Shown: positions 23,934 through 34,053 of the stretch, piece after piece
Position numbering within the stretch: the stretch's first letter is position 1
How the letters are laid out: every line of letters starts with the position of its first letter
Assembly (NCBI GenBank): GCA_002314935.1
Contig: DCHW01000018.1
Coordinates: 1-39,960, forward strand
Source of the DNA: Clostridiales bacterium UBA1742
Lineage (GTDB): Bacteria; Bacillota; Clostridia; TANB77; CAG-508
DNA length: 39,960 nucleotides
Reading direction: 5' to 3'
The notes under the pieces: generated by a model
Seen by the model: only the letters and a program-made list of their open reading frames with translations
The model's database searches: none
What the model was told of the DNA's origin: nothing
Translations under genes and position numbers: made by a program

Positions 23934-24181
23934 TCCATTACCTCCACTTCTATTTGCTCTAAATCTGCTTTTCTAATACATAATTCGTAATCTCGTAATT
24001 CTATATCAATTGGATCTCCCATTGGTGCTATTTTTTTTATTTTTATTTGTACACCTCTTGTTATTCCCATATCTAACAAATGTCTTTTTATTTGTCTATT
24101 TTCTATATTTATTTTTATTACTTTAGCACTTTGTCCTACTTTTAATTCCGATAATTTACATGTTTTACTTTTATTTTTCAT
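23930..24181 (-). CDS. feoA: Ferrous iron transport protein A
   Basis: An 83-residue SH3-like FeoA. The family pattern KLSELKVGQSAKVIKI, then RHLLDMGITRGVQIKI and APMGDPIDIELRDYELCIRK, is complete. FeoA is a small cytosolic protein needed for FeoB activity. It is the first gene of the feoAB unit, with AGGGAAGTG before its start. No Fur box is obvious in the AT-rich 240-base gap to the divergent lipase-like gene. Confidence 0.96.
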   Translation of the reverse strand: MKNKSKTCKLSELKVGQSAKVIKINIENRQIKRHLLDMGITRGVQIKIKKIAPMGDPIDIELRDYELCIRKADLEQIEVEVME

Positions 24182-24345
24182 AATTCACTTCCCTTATATT
24201 ACATGAAATTTATTTCTTATTTATTATATTGTTACATAATATAAATTTCAATAACAATTACATATATTTTAATTATATTAAACTCATACACATATATGCT
24301 ATTTTTTATTAAGTTTGATTTTGAAACATAATCATTTTACATAAT

Positions 24346-24374
24346 TTGATTTTGGGGATTAAAAATGATATAAT
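24346..24374 (+). promoter_or_regulatory. Promoter of the lipase-like gene
   Basis: TTGATT, 17 bases, then TGA-TATAAT: good -35, ideal spacing and an extended -10. It lies about 48 bases before ATG 24423. Confidence 0.78.
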
Positions 24375-24422
24375 GTTTATATATGTTTTTATAACCTATA
24401 TTAATTTTGAGAGGTGATTTAT

Positions 24423-25940
24423 ATGATAAGAAAAAGATTTTTTATATTAACACTAGCTCTATTAATAGGATTTTTATCCTACACTGGAATTGTAAAAGCA
24501 GCAGATGAAGAAGTTACAGACAGAGATATGGCTATTGCATCAGCAATGTCATATGTTCCATTACAAAAAAACAAAACAATGGCACAATGTTTTGACATTG
24601 CAGATATACAAGTAATAAGTAAAATCGTAAATTTTGTTAACAGTAAATTTAATCTTCACGATTATGCTACAGTTCATGAATTAGATGAATGGATTGTTGA
24701 TGATTATAACGGAGGATTAAAAGTATTTACTCAAAATGGTTTTACGGCTTTTAGATTAATAAATGGAAATAATGTTATGATTGTTATAAGAGGATCCAAC
24801 TCACCAGTAGATGCATTTGAAGACATTAAATATGGATTAAATAATTTTACAAAACAAGAAAAATATGTAAAACAATATGTGGAATCAACACTTGAAAAAT
24901 ACTCTAAAAAAGATGGTAATTATAATTTTTATGTAACAGGACATTCTTTAGGTGGATATTTAGCTCAAATTGCAGGAGCAACAATGGAAGATAAAATTAC
25001 TTCAAATGAATCTTATAGTAACTTATCTTTAAAGAAAGTAGTAGATTTTAATGGTATTGGAATTAATTTCTTTACAGCTTTTGGAGAAAAATACAATTAT
25101 GGTAACCATGCTCAAGCTATTTCTACTTTAAAAAAATTAGGTAATGAAGGTAGATTAATTGAATACTATATTTATGGTGACTTAGTTAGCGCTCTAGGAG
25201 TACATTATGGTGAAATGAGAATGTTAACACCATCTATAGATTCAATTACATATCATAGATCAGTTTACGCAGTATTAGGAAAATTTGGTAAAAATATCGT
25301 TTCACTTGCAGAAAAAAATACTTTTTTAAATGCATTTAAAACAAATTTAACAAATGCTCAGAACTTTTATCAAACACAAAATATAGCTGCTTATTTAAAC
25401 TTAACACATGAAGCAGATACATTTGTAACTATTGATTTAGATACATCAAATCAACAACCAAGTGTAAGAATTATTGAAAATAAAAATGTTTTATCTTCAC
25501 ATACAACTACAAATAAAAATGTTATTCAAGCAACTAAAAATATAACATTGAAAGCATTAACATCTTATGCAAGTGCTAAAAAATATGAATGGTATGTAAG
25601 TACTGATAAAACAAATTGGACTTTAATTAAAACATCCGATTTATATAATGTTTCAAATGGTGAAATAGTAACAAACACTTTGGATATTGATATTAATACT
25701 ATTCCAACAGATTCAAGTAAATATTATATGGTAAAATCATATTATGATGATAACTATTTATCAAGCAAATATAACTATAACACTACTAAACGTCAATATG
25801 AATATGTTGAAAATGGAAATTCAAAAGATGCAGAATATGAACCTATATCTTGCGTAATAGAAGTAAAACATAAAAAATCAGCAGTTACAACTATTAAAAC
25901 AAAAATTCAAAGTAAATTATCTAAATTATTTAAAAAATAA
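24423..25940 (+). CDS. Secreted class 3 lipase-like protein
   Basis: A 505-residue exported protein. A signal peptide (RKRFFILTLALLIGFLSYTG, cleavage about VKA-AD) is followed by an alpha/beta hydrolase domain, residues 30-300, with the nucleophile elbow FYVTGHSLGGYLAQIAG; Ser175 is the likely nucleophile. An upstream NNVMIVIRGSN strand is the usual Lipase_3 oxyanion region, and IYGDLVSALGVHYG holds a probable acid and His. The last 170 residues look like a beta-sandwich or Ig-like domain (KYEWYVSTDKTNWTLIKTSD) and then a basic C-terminal tail. It probably hydrolyses esters outside the cell; its substrate is unknown. GAGAGGTGA fixes ATG 24423 as start rather than GTG 24414. Confidence 0.85.
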   Translation: MIRKRFFILTLALLIGFLSYTGIVKAADEEVTDRDMAIASAMSYVPLQKNKTMAQCFDIADIQVISKIVNFVNSKFNLHDYATVHELDEWIVDDYNGGLKVFTQNGFTAFRLINGNNVMIVIRGSNSPVDAFEDIKYGLNNFTKQEKYVKQYVESTLEKYSKKDGNYNFYVTGHSLGGYLAQIAGATMEDKITSNESYSNLSLKKVVDFNGIGINFFTAFGEKYNYGNHAQAISTLKKLGNEGRLIEYYIYGDLVSALGVHYGEMRMLTPSIDSITYHRSVYAVLGKFGKNIVSLAEKNTFLNAFKTNLTNAQNFYQTQNIAAYLNLTHEADTFVTIDLDTSNQQPSVRIIENKNVLSSHTTTNKNVIQATKNITLKALTSYASAKKYEWYVSTDKTNWTLIKTSDLYNVSNGEIVTNTLDIDINTIPTDSSKYYMVKSYYDDNYLSSKYNYNTTKRQYEYVENGNSKDAEYEPISCVIEVKHKKSAVTTIKTKIQSKLSKLFKK

Positions 25941-25941
25941 A

Positions 25942-25978
25942 AAAATATGGTGGTTTTTAACCACCATATTTTTATTTT
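25942..25978. terminator. Bidirectional terminator between lipase-like gene and sufB
   Basis: An 11-bp stem (AAATATGGTGG with CCACCATATTT) with a TTTTTAA loop and T runs on the right. On the minus strand an A/T tail also serves the convergent sufB, whose stop codon lies inside the structure. Confidence 0.85.
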
Positions 25979-26901
25979 AAAAATCCATTTATTATTTCTT
26001 CCTCTGCTTCTTTTTCTGTTAATCCCAATGTCATTAATTTTATTAATTGCTCTCCTGCAATTTTCCCTATAGCAGCTTCATGAATTAAATTTGCGTTCAC
26101 ATCATTTGCAATAATTTTAGGAGTCGCAATTACTTTTGCATCGTCTTTTATAATAGCATCACATTCACTATGTGCAAAACAATTTGAATTTCCATATATT
26201 TTAGAAACAAATTCCTGCTCAGAATTTTCTGTTGCAACAGATCTAGATGTTACATGTGTACTAGAATTATTTCCATTTAATTTAACATTAAATATTGTTT
26301 TTGCAATTTGTGTGCCAGCTGTCATTATTTTCTCTGTAACAATAAAACTTGCCCCTTCATCTAATTTTCCTTTTGTTTCTCTTATTGTAGAATCAACTCC
26401 TTTAATTTGATATGATTCTATTTCTAATGAACTATTTTTCTTTAAATAAACTTCTGTTACTGGATTTAAAACTTTTTTTCCTGTTCCTTTTCCTTCACCA
26501 TAATGTTTCTCAATATATTTAACTTTTGAACCTTTTTCTAAAAAGAATCTATGAATTCCATCATGCTCTGAATCTTTATGATGATCATTATGAATTCCAC
26601 ATCCAGCAATAATTACTACATTTGCATTTTTTCCAATATAAAAGTCATTGTATACTACATCATTTAATCCACTTTCTGTTAAAATAACAGGTATGTGTAA
26701 AAATTCAAATTTTGTATTTTCTTTTACATATATATCAATTCCTGGCTTATCTGTTTTTGTTATTATTTTTATATTTTCAGTCTCATTTTTTTCAATTGCT
26801 TTACCGTTTTTTCTTATGTTATATGCTCCACTTTTTAAATCTTCAATATTTGATATCTCATTTAAAAGGTTTTCGTCTATATTATTAACACTATTTTTCA
26901 T
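25972..26901 (-). CDS. sufB: SufB/SufD-family Fe-S cluster assembly scaffold (minimal Suf)
   Basis: A 309-residue SufB/D-family protein, much shorter than the about 460-residue SufB of the full Suf system. It lacks the long N-terminal part but keeps the beta-helix core (FYIGKNANVVIIAGCGIHND with HHKDSEHDGIHRFF) and the characteristic end (ANLIHEAAIGKIAGEQLIKL then MTLGLTEKEAEEEIINGFL). Together with the SufC ATPase encoded just upstream it forms the two-component Suf-like minimal system known from archaea and anaerobic bacteria, which builds Fe-S clusters in the cytosol. No sufS, sufU or sufD lies nearby, so the sulfur donor must come from elsewhere. The gap to sufC is one base. Confidence 0.9.
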   Translation of the reverse strand: MKNSVNNIDENLLNEISNIEDLKSGAYNIRKNGKAIEKNETENIKIITKTDKPGIDIYVKENTKFEFLHIPVILTESGLNDVVYNDFYIGKNANVVIIAGCGIHNDHHKDSEHDGIHRFFLEKGSKVKYIEKHYGEGKGTGKKVLNPVTEVYLKKNSSLEIESYQIKGVDSTIRETKGKLDEGASFIVTEKIMTAGTQIAKTIFNVKLNGNNSSTHVTSRSVATENSEQEFVSKIYGNSNCFAHSECDAIIKDDAKVIATPKIIANDVNANLIHEAAIGKIAGEQLIKLMTLGLTEKEAEEEIINGFLK

Positions 26902-26902
26902 T

Positions 26903-27610
26903 TTACCCTCTCTTTATTTGACAGCATTCTGTTTTTATTTGCATACTATTAATTATTTCCTTGCTGTCTCCAATTTTTGATATTTTTCCATTTTCCATTA
27001 ATATTACTTTGTCCGCAATATTTAATATTCTTTCTTGATGAGATATTATTAATGTTGTACCTTTTATTATATTTCTCATTTCCTCAAAAATTTCTATTAA
27101 ATTACTAAAACTCCATAAATCAATTCCTGCTTCAGGTTCATCAAATATTGTTAATTTTTTTCCTCTTACAGCCACAGTTGCAATTTCTATTCTTTTTAAT
27201 TCTCCTCCAGATAATGATCCATTAACCTCTCTATCAACATATTCTTTTGCACATAATCCAACTTTAGATAATATTTTACATGCCTCTACCTTTGTTATAT
27301 CCTTTTTGGCAGCAATTTTAAGAATATCATAAACAGTTATTCCCTTAAATTTTACAGGTTGCTGAAAAGCAAAACTCATTCCTAAATTTGCTCTTTCATT
27401 AATTGATAAATTGGTTATATTTTTTCCATTAAAAATAATTTTTCCACTATCTGGCTTTTCAATTCCCATTATTATTTTTACAAGTGTAGATTTTCCTGAA
27501 CCATTAGGACCAGTTATTGCAATAAATTCATTTGACTCAACTTTTAAATTTACACCATCAAGTATTTTCTTATTATCTCTTTCAAAACATATATCTTTTA
27601 ATTCTAGCAT
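26903..27610 (-). CDS. sufC: Fe-S cluster assembly ATPase SufC
   Basis: A 235-residue ABC-type ATPase without membrane segments. Walker A GPNGSGKSTLVKII, the Q-loop region MSFAFQQPVKFKGI, ABC signature NGSLSGGELKRIEIA, Walker B LTIFDEPEAGIDLW and switch His in ISHQERIL are all present. The Glu-Pro-Glu-Ala-Gly-Ile-Asp after Walker B is the SufC hallmark. It powers conformational change of the SufB-type scaffold. First gene of the sufCB unit, with GAGGAG before the start and a near-consensus promoter 42 bases upstream. Confidence 0.94.
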   Translation of the reverse strand: MLELKDICFERDNKKILDGVNLKVESNEFIAITGPNGSGKSTLVKIIMGIEKPDSGKIIFNGKNITNLSINERANLGMSFAFQQPVKFKGITVYDILKIAAKKDITKVEACKILSKVGLCAKEYVDREVNGSLSGGELKRIEIATVAVRGKKLTIFDEPEAGIDLWSFSNLIEIFEEMRNIIKGTTLIISHQERILNIADKVILMENGKISKIGDSKEIINSMQIKTECCQIKRG

Positions 27611-27651
27611 TTTTTCTCCTCTAATTTATTTAGTAATAATTACACTTTTAA

Positions 27652-27680
27652 ATTTTATTACATATTTTACTTTATGTCAA
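27652..27680 (-). promoter_or_regulatory. Promoter of sufCB
   Basis: On the minus strand, TTGACA, exactly 17 bases, TAAAAT: almost ideal vegetative promoter. No operator-like dyad is obvious around it, which suggests rather constitutive expression of the Fe-S assembly genes. Confidence 0.85.
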
Positions 27681-27707
27681 TCACATTAACTTTTTATATA
27701 ATAATTT

Positions 27708-30700
27708 TTACATAAATTTTTTGACTGCAATTATTGTTGAAATACTAATTAGTTCAAGAGCAATACCTAAAATTAATAATCCTTCATTAGTATCTATACC
27801 AGTTTTAATTGCTAATATAAATTCTGCATAATCCTCATTATCTTCTTTTATTGCATCATCAAATCCTGCATCATTTTTCATATTGCTTATTTTAATAACA
27901 TTCTTTACTGTTCCAAAAGCATTTGAATCTTTATTCCAGGTTAGAGTTATTTCATATTCCTTTGATTCTCCTGGATTTAATATTTCTGTACTTAACTTAA
28001 CCTGTTGACCGTCAATTTCCCATACCTTATTTAAATTTGCTTCTACACTAAACCCTTCTGGTATATTTTCTATTACATCTGTTGAGCCAGCAATTTCTCC
28101 AGTATTCTTTACTATTATTTTATATACTAAATTTATATCTGTTTGATTTATTTCTTTTTTATCAATTTCAACTTTTCCTAAATCAGTTATATTTACTGTT
28201 GAAATACCGTTAATTGTATAACTTGTTAATTTTTTATATACAGCTAAATTAAATTGTAATTTTTCATAATAATAAATAACTTTTTTGGTTTCAGCATTAT
28301 ATTTTCCTTCAACATCTCCAACTACTTCTACTAATTTATAATATGGAATTGTTTTTTCTTGTGTTTTATATTCTGTTCCAACATATTCAGTAGATGTTAA
28401 TGAATCAATTAAATCTTTTTCTGTTCCCTTTTCTTTATATTCTACTATTAAATTTCCTTTTCTTTTTCTGTAATAGTAATTAACAATTTGATCATTTAAT
28501 GAAAATTTACCATTTTTATTACTTGGCTCTGTTACTAATTCATAATTTTTTAATACTTCTTCATTTGCACTTGTTTCATAATTCAATCCAATTTCCCCTG
28601 TTTTTTCTTCACTTGTTGCTAATTTTTCTTCTGTTCCTTCTAAATAGTGGTTTACTATTACTTTTCCAGCATCAAGATTTACTTTTACTTTACTTATAGC
28701 CTCAACTTTTTCTGAAGCCTTTCCAGTTGTATTTAACACAATTTTTCCAGTTGCCTTATTTTCTATTTCCAAATTTTCTTGATTTGTTGGATAGTTTACA
28801 TATACTAATTTTACTGTTTTTTGAATATTTATTTCTTTAGTTTTATTTTCATTAAATGTATTTATTCCTTCTATATTTTCCATCCATTTAATTGTTTTAG
28901 TTTCTTCATTATATGTTCCACCATTTAAATTACTTTTGCTTGAATCAATATTATATGGCAATACATCCTCTATTGTTGCAGTTGCAGTTCCAATATAATT
29001 ATTTATTGATGCGGTATAGTTTATATTGTATTCTATTTCATCTCCATCTTTTTTTATTTCTTCTTTATTTGCAACTTTAGTTATAGAATTTATTAATGTT
29101 TCATTTGTTACTTTAAATGTATTAGTTATTTCATTATTATTTATTGATTTTTCATAAAACATTAAATCTCCACTATTAACTTCTTCTTCATCAACAGTAT
29201 AATTTACTATATTTCCATTTTCTTCATCATATTTTGCTAATTGTGTAAATATACATTTCCAATTTTCATCTGCTTTTACTAATTGTTTTTGTACTACTTT
29301 TTCTCCATTTTTCACTATTAAATAAATTGAAGCCGGCCTTTTTTTATATTGATCTTCATTATCATTCCATTTTTTTATTACTTCTAAACTAATTTTTTCG
29401 TTTGGTACTTTAAATGTATTTTTTATTGTATATCCACTTTCTATACTTCCTGTTGTTTCTGTAATTGAGTAAAATTCCAAATCTCCTTCTGTTTTTTCCT
29501 TTTCAGCTACTGTATATCCTATTATATCTCCTTTGTCATTATATTTTGGTAAATCTGTAAAAGTATATACCCATAAATTATCATTACCTTCTGCCTTATT
29601 GGTTGTATTAATTTCTTTTTCTGTTACAACGGTAGCTCCATTCATTATTTGAATTATTACACTATCTGGTCTTTTACTATTTTTATTATTTTGATCATTC
29701 CATTCTTTATTTACTGTTAAATTAATTTTTTCATTTGGTACTTCAAAAGTATTTTCTATTGTATATCCAGTATTATCTCCTATTATTGTTTTTTTGTATA
29801 ATACATTATTCCATTGTTCTTCTATTGTATAATTAATTAAATTTCCATCCTTATCATACTTTTCAACATTAGTAAATACATAATACCATTGATTTGAATT
29901 CTCTAATTTTTTATTTAAATCATTTAATATTTGCATTCCAACTTGGGTAGTTCCATTCATTAATTTTACTGTTATATTTTCTGGTCTTTTATTATTTAAA
30001 TTATCATTATCATTCCATATTTTAGTTACCGGTATATTAATTTTTTCAATAAATAAACCTGCATTTACATTTTCTACTTTTACAGTTGAATTTATATCCA
30101 ATTCTGATATTATATCCGTTTCTTTTTCATTATTAATTTTACTATTTATTAATGTATCTTCTCCAACTCCTTTAGTTGTTGCAAAATAATAATTATTTGT
30201 ATTAACTTTTACTTTATATTTTCCTTTTTTTAAATTGTCAAATTTGTAACTGCCATCTGATGCAGTCTTAGTTGTTGATACAATATTATCCTTATCATCT
30301 AATAAAATTATTTCAATTTCATTTAGTAATTTTTCTGTTTCATCCATTAATCCGTTTTTATTTTCATCTAACCATATTTTTCCACCTAAGCTTCTATTTA
30401 CAACAGAAGCTTTTACATTTGTTGATTTTAAATTACTTATTAGCTCTTTTGCATTATTTACATATATATCTCCACTTTTATTGCCATTTGTTTGCAAATA
30501 AACATCTATTGCTATTTGAGAATTTTCATTTAAATTTCCTGTTACTAAAAAAGCTTTTTCATTATCCTTTATATTTGATAAATTACTTACCTTTGTCCAA
30601 ATTTTATCTTCATCTATATTATATCCTATACTACTATTGGTTCTTACATCTTCATTGTTAGTTACGTATATTTCTACATTATTTCCTCCTGAAACTTCTA

Positions 30701-33623
30701 AATGATCCAATGTGTAACTTCCGTTAAATGATGTTCCTTTATTATCACCATTATATGGCAATATATCTAATACTTTAAAATTTGTTTGTGTATTTGAAGT
30801 ATTATTTGCAAATACAACTTTATAATGAACTATTTCATTAGTATTTATTACAGGATTATTTACAATTTTATATATTCTTTCACCACCAATTATTACTGTT
30901 TGTACTGAATATGGTATTATATTTGAATTTGAATAATATTCTTTACAAATTGCTTTTGCTTTTGTAACATATTCTGTTCCAATTGCGGATTCTTCATCTA
31001 TATGCGCTTTATATATTATTGGCTCTATTTTAACATTTGCTGTACAATTTTTTATATCCCAAACTAGCGTAGTCTCTCCTGTTTCTTCATTTATTGATAT
31101 ATTTGGTTCACCTATAGAAGAACTTCCTTCTATATATGTTAATCCTTTTGGTAAAACATCTTCTACTGTAACTGTTACACCTGTTATAATATCTGCATTA
31201 ACTGAAGTATCTTGAGTTATTGTTGGAGATAATTTATATGTAACTTCATATTCATTATTTGATAAATTATACAATGTTTTAGGATTATTTTCTATTGTTA
31301 AATCAGTTACCGTCTTTTCTAATAATGTTTTTGCCCCTACTATTAATACAGATTGCCCATAAGTCCACTGATTATGTGTCATAATCAAACTTCCATATTC
31401 ATCATATTGAGATTTTATATATTTTTCATTTTTAAATGTTGCTGTTATTGTTACATCCTTTGGATATAATACAGCTGATTCTGAAATTGTATGATTCTCT
31501 TCTATATAATTAGCTACTGTATAAATATTTCTATCAAAGTCACTTCTCCAGAAAAAATCATCCTGAGACACTACATAAACTTTTCCTATTTTTGCATTAT
31601 CTCTTACTTTAAATTTTAATTTTATATATTGCATAGAACTATTCGTTGGTGTTTGCAAAATTCCATCTTTGGATTCAAAATATACCCCTACACATAAACT
31701 AGTTTTTGGAATATCCTCTTTGTTTTGAAACACTTTTAAATCTTCTATGTTTGTATCTCTCAATTCATCATCACTAATCCAATTTGTTCCATCTTTTTTT
31801 GTTACATACCACATATTCCATGTCATTGTATTTGGTGTTGAATAAAACTTTTCTGTTTCACTATAATCTAATAATTCAAAACCTTCTGCATCAAATTTAA
31901 TTAATTTATTAACTTCTCTTAATGCTGCTTCATCATCATTTGCTGTGTTTTGTCCTATATAAAAATTACCATAAAAAATTTGATTGTTTATTACTTTAGC
32001 ATCACTTCCTCCAAACTCACTTGCTAAATTTTTATTATTTGTTCTCAATAAATTAATATAATGACTATAGTTTCCATATGTTTTCATATAATAAGAACAC
32101 TTAAAAAAATCATCTGTATATGTTTGTTGTTCTATTTCATTATTATTAATAGAAAGTTTAGTTACATCTGCACTCTCTATAGGATTTTCCTTTCCTCCAC
32201 CGTCGCTTACATTAACATAGTATATTCCTTCTTCAGTTGGTTCTGGAACAAACAACTGTAAATAACCAACAGCTATACAACCAACATTTGCTATTCTTTC
32301 ATCATAATAGCTATTAATCTTCGTAGGAAATATACCATTGGTTTTATAATTTGAAAACGAAATTTTTATGTTTTTTCCTGCCTCTTCTTGTGTCATTTTT
32401 ACATTTCCAGAATCATATGCTGCATTTAATTCACTATTAGTATAGCTAATTTTTCCTGCTGGTACATATCTATCCCTTAATGTATTTATAGACCCAAAAC
32501 TAAACTGACGATCTTTAATTTCTCCAGTACTTTCCCAATTTATACTATAATTCCAAAGAACTGGTTTTATATCTACTTTTGTTTCATCTTTAGTTACATA
32601 ACAATCTAAATCAACACTTATTTCTCCTACAGGCATTTCAATACCTTTCATCCCCTTCTTTTTGCCATCATATGTTAAGGTATTTTGTAAATCCACTTCT
32701 ACAGACATCCCATAAATCCTACCCAATTTTGCATTTTCATCTTCACTTGTTGTTGACTTTCCAGTATTAAAATTTAAATAAACCCTTTTTCCTAAATCTG
32801 TTCCTGTTGAATGTAAATATACATTATATTTTTGAGCTGCACTTACAATTATCTTTCCATTATTCTCTATATCCGTACCTGTAATTTTTATATCTTCCTC
32901 TTTATTACCATTCATCCAAACTTTTACCTCTGGCAATGGTATTTCACTTTCATTTTGAGCACCTAATACCTTTACACATAATGGTAAGTCTTTTATTTTA
33001 GCTGAATTTAATTCAGTTGCTGAATCTCTTTTTATAATTGCAACTATTGTCTTCTTATCTGTACTTACTTGTCCCCAAAAACTGGTTGCCCAAGACATTG
33101 AATCAATATCCCAATAATAATCTCCATCTTCTAAAGTTGCTGTTATAAACACATATCCACCTTTTAGTTGCTCTCCTACTAATTCTGGATGTTCAATTGT
33201 ATTTGCTGTTAAAGAAATCTCAAGATTATATGTTACTGTATCAAAACTTCTAACAATGCCGTTGTTATTTGCAGAATCATTACCTGCATTATTATCTGAA
33301 TCCCATGGAGCTGTTCCGTCAATAATATTAGTTATTTTTGATTCACTAACAATTGCATAGTCATCTTTAATATTGCCATTTTCTTCTAATTTTGGCCATA
33401 CAACATCTTCTATTGAATCAAATGCATTAGCACCTAAACTAACTTTTGATATTTGTGCATTCTCCATTTCAACTTCATCCAACTCAATTACCTTTTTAAT
33501 TACTTTTTGATATTTATCGTTATTACCCGTTTTTATAAATACGAAAATGTTTAACAAAATTATAATCAAAAATAACACAATTAAACTTATAACTTTTTTA
33601 CCGGTTTTATTATTATTCACCAT
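27708..33623 (-). CDS. Very large Cna-B/MucBP repeat surface protein (adhesin)
   Basis: A 1971-residue cell-surface protein. Order: N-terminal membrane helix or signal (SLIVLFLIIILLNIFVFIKT); a long beta-rich region to about 780; DUF11-like domain at about 790-930 (VEDVLPKGLTYIEGSSSIGE); a second one to about 1070; SdrD-like B domain at about 1080-1180 (LGGKIWLDENKNGLMD); three Cna-B repeats near 1200, 1300 and 1410 (VTKIWNDNDN, VNKEWNDQNN, VIKKWNDNED); a DUF11-like domain; two MucBP repeats at about 1645-1795; a last DUF11 domain; and a C-terminal helix. It probably binds host or mucus ligands. The end reads IKTGID then the helix GLLILGIALELISISTIIAV and basic KKFM: this is the layout of a sortase signal but LPXTG is not conserved, so sortase anchoring is doubtful. 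Single gene with its own promoter. Confidence 0.92.
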   Translation of the reverse strand: MVNNNKTGKKVISLIVLFLIIILLNIFVFIKTGNNDKYQKVIKKVIELDEVEMENAQISKVSLGANAFDSIEDVVWPKLEENGNIKDDYAIVSESKITNIIDGTAPWDSDNNAGNDSANNNGIVRSFDTVTYNLEISLTANTIEHPELVGEQLKGGYVFITATLEDGDYYWDIDSMSWATSFWGQVSTDKKTIVAIIKRDSATELNSAKIKDLPLCVKVLGAQNESEIPLPEVKVWMNGNKEEDIKITGTDIENNGKIIVSAAQKYNVYLHSTGTDLGKRVYLNFNTGKSTTSEDENAKLGRIYGMSVEVDLQNTLTYDGKKKGMKGIEMPVGEISVDLDCYVTKDETKVDIKPVLWNYSINWESTGEIKDRQFSFGSINTLRDRYVPAGKISYTNSELNAAYDSGNVKMTQEEAGKNIKISFSNYKTNGIFPTKINSYYDERIANVGCIAVGYLQLFVPEPTEEGIYYVNVSDGGGKENPIESADVTKLSINNNEIEQQTYTDDFFKCSYYMKTYGNYSHYINLLRTNNKNLASEFGGSDAKVINNQIFYGNFYIGQNTANDDEAALREVNKLIKFDAEGFELLDYSETEKFYSTPNTMTWNMWYVTKKDGTNWISDDELRDTNIEDLKVFQNKEDIPKTSLCVGVYFESKDGILQTPTNSSMQYIKLKFKVRDNAKIGKVYVVSQDDFFWRSDFDRNIYTVANYIEENHTISESAVLYPKDVTITATFKNEKYIKSQYDEYGSLIMTHNQWTYGQSVLIVGAKTLLEKTVTDLTIENNPKTLYNLSNNEYEVTYKLSPTITQDTSVNADIITGVTVTVEDVLPKGLTYIEGSSSIGEPNISINEETGETTLVWDIKNCTANVKIEPIIYKAHIDEESAIGTEYVTKAKAICKEYYSNSNIIPYSVQTVIIGGERIYKIVNNPVINTNEIVHYKVVFANNTSNTQTNFKVLDILPYNGDNKGTSFNGSYTLDHLEVSGGNNVEIYVTNNEDVRTNSSIGYNIDEDKIWTKVSNLSNIKDNEKAFLVTGNLNENSQIAIDVYLQTNGNKSGDIYVNNAKELISNLKSTNVKASVVNRSLGGKIWLDENKNGLMDETEKLLNEIEIILLDDKDNIVSTTKTASDGSYKFDNLKKGKYKVKVNTNNYYFATTKGVGEDTLINSKINNEKETDIISELDINSTVKVENVNAGLFIEKINIPVTKIWNDNDNLNNKRPENITVKLMNGTTQVGMQILNDLNKKLENSNQWYYVFTNVEKYDKDGNLINYTIEEQWNNVLYKKTIIGDNTGYTIENTFEVPNEKINLTVNKEWNDQNNKNSKRPDSVIIQIMNGATVVTEKEINTTNKAEGNDNLWVYTFTDLPKYNDKGDIIGYTVAEKEKTEGDLEFYSITETTGSIESGYTIKNTFKVPNEKISLEVIKKWNDNEDQYKKRPASIYLIVKNGEKVVQKQLVKADENWKCIFTQLAKYDEENGNIVNYTVDEEEVNSGDLMFYEKSINNNEITNTFKVTNETLINSITKVANKEEIKKDGDEIEYNINYTASINNYIGTATATIEDVLPYNIDSSKSNLNGGTYNEETKTIKWMENIEGINTFNENKTKEINIQKTVKLVYVNYPTNQENLEIENKATGKIVLNTTGKASEKVEAISKVKVNLDAGKVIVNHYLEGTEEKLATSEEKTGEIGLNYETSANEEVLKNYELVTEPSNKNGKFSLNDQIVNYYYRKRKGNLIVEYKEKGTEKDLIDSLTSTEYVGTEYKTQEKTIPYYKLVEVVGDVEGKYNAETKKVIYYYEKLQFNLAVYKKLTSYTINGISTVNITDLGKVEIDKKEINQTDINLVYKIIVKNTGEIAGSTDVIENIPEGFSVEANLNKVWEIDGQQVKLSTEILNPGESKEYEITLTWNKDSNAFGTVKNVIKISNMKNDAGFDDAIKEDNEDYAEFILAIKTGIDTNEGLLILGIALELISISTIIAVKKFM

Positions 33624-33664
33624 ACTACAAATTCTCCAATTTTTTATATAATATTCCTATATGT

Positions 33665-33694
33665 ATTATATTATTTTATATAATATAATGTAAA
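33665..33694 (-). promoter_or_regulatory. Promoter of the large adhesin gene
   Basis: On the minus strand, TTTACA, 18 bases, TATAAT, about 40 bases before the start codon. The stretch is extremely AT-rich, so other -10-like boxes exist nearby. Confidence 0.6.
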
Positions 33695-33802
33695 CGTTAA
33701 TATTTACCAATATTTCCAACTCTTTACGGAATTGTTTTGCAATGCAAATATTACTTTTTTATGTCTTTTTTGCTTAAATATTACAATTTTTTATAAAAAT
33801 AA

Positions 33803-33828
33803 AAAGTAGTACTCTAAAGTACTACTTT
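33803..33828 (-). terminator. Terminator of the FTR-thioredoxin unit
   Basis: An 11-bp perfect stem (AAAGTAGTACT with AGTACTACTTT) and 4-base loop, followed on the minus strand by TTTTTATTTTT. It lies 26 bases after the FTR-like stop. Confidence 0.85.
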
Positions 33829-33854
33829 CCCTAGTTTTTGATAATATATTATTT

Positions 33855-34043
33855 TTATTTTTTATTTTCAATTGGTAAAAATAATTTACATTTACATATT
33901 CCCTTATTAATAAATTCATCACATGGACATAATGTTGTATCATCAGAATTAAATCTACAAGGACAGTGACCTTCTTTTCTATTAATTCCTTCAACTATCG
34001 TTTTTACATATTTTTTATCCGGATTTAACATATAACCTTTCAT
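33855..34043 (-). CDS. Ferredoxin:thioredoxin reductase catalytic-subunit-like protein
   Basis: A 62-residue protein with the cysteine pattern of the FTR catalytic (beta) subunit: CPC at 28-30, 9 residues, CPC, 8 residues, CKC followed by LFLP. In the classical enzyme these cysteines hold a 4Fe-4S cluster and the redox-active disulfide; the first spacing there is longer (16), so this is a short variant. It lies 10 bases after the thioredoxin gene on the same strand, and together they suggest reduction of thioredoxin by ferredoxin instead of NADPH. No variable (alpha) subunit is near. GTTAAATCCGGATAAAAAATATG at its start shows CCG read normally as Pro. Confidence 0.82.
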   Translation of the reverse strand: MKGYMLNPDKKYVKTIVEGINRKEGHCPCRFNSDDTTLCPCDEFINKGICKCKLFLPIENKK

Positions 34044-34053
34044 TTTATCACCC

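Noticed and set aside
30272..30661. A 129-residue plus-strand frame, rich in Leu, His and Tyr, inside the adhesin gene.
   Set aside because: Antisense shadow of the repeat-rich adhesin; composition mirrors AT-rich codons and there is no ribosome site.
33791..33994. A 67-residue frame on the minus strand overlapping the FTR-like gene.
   Set aside because: It is a different frame of the same DNA as the FTR-like protein, runs through the terminator and has no family features.
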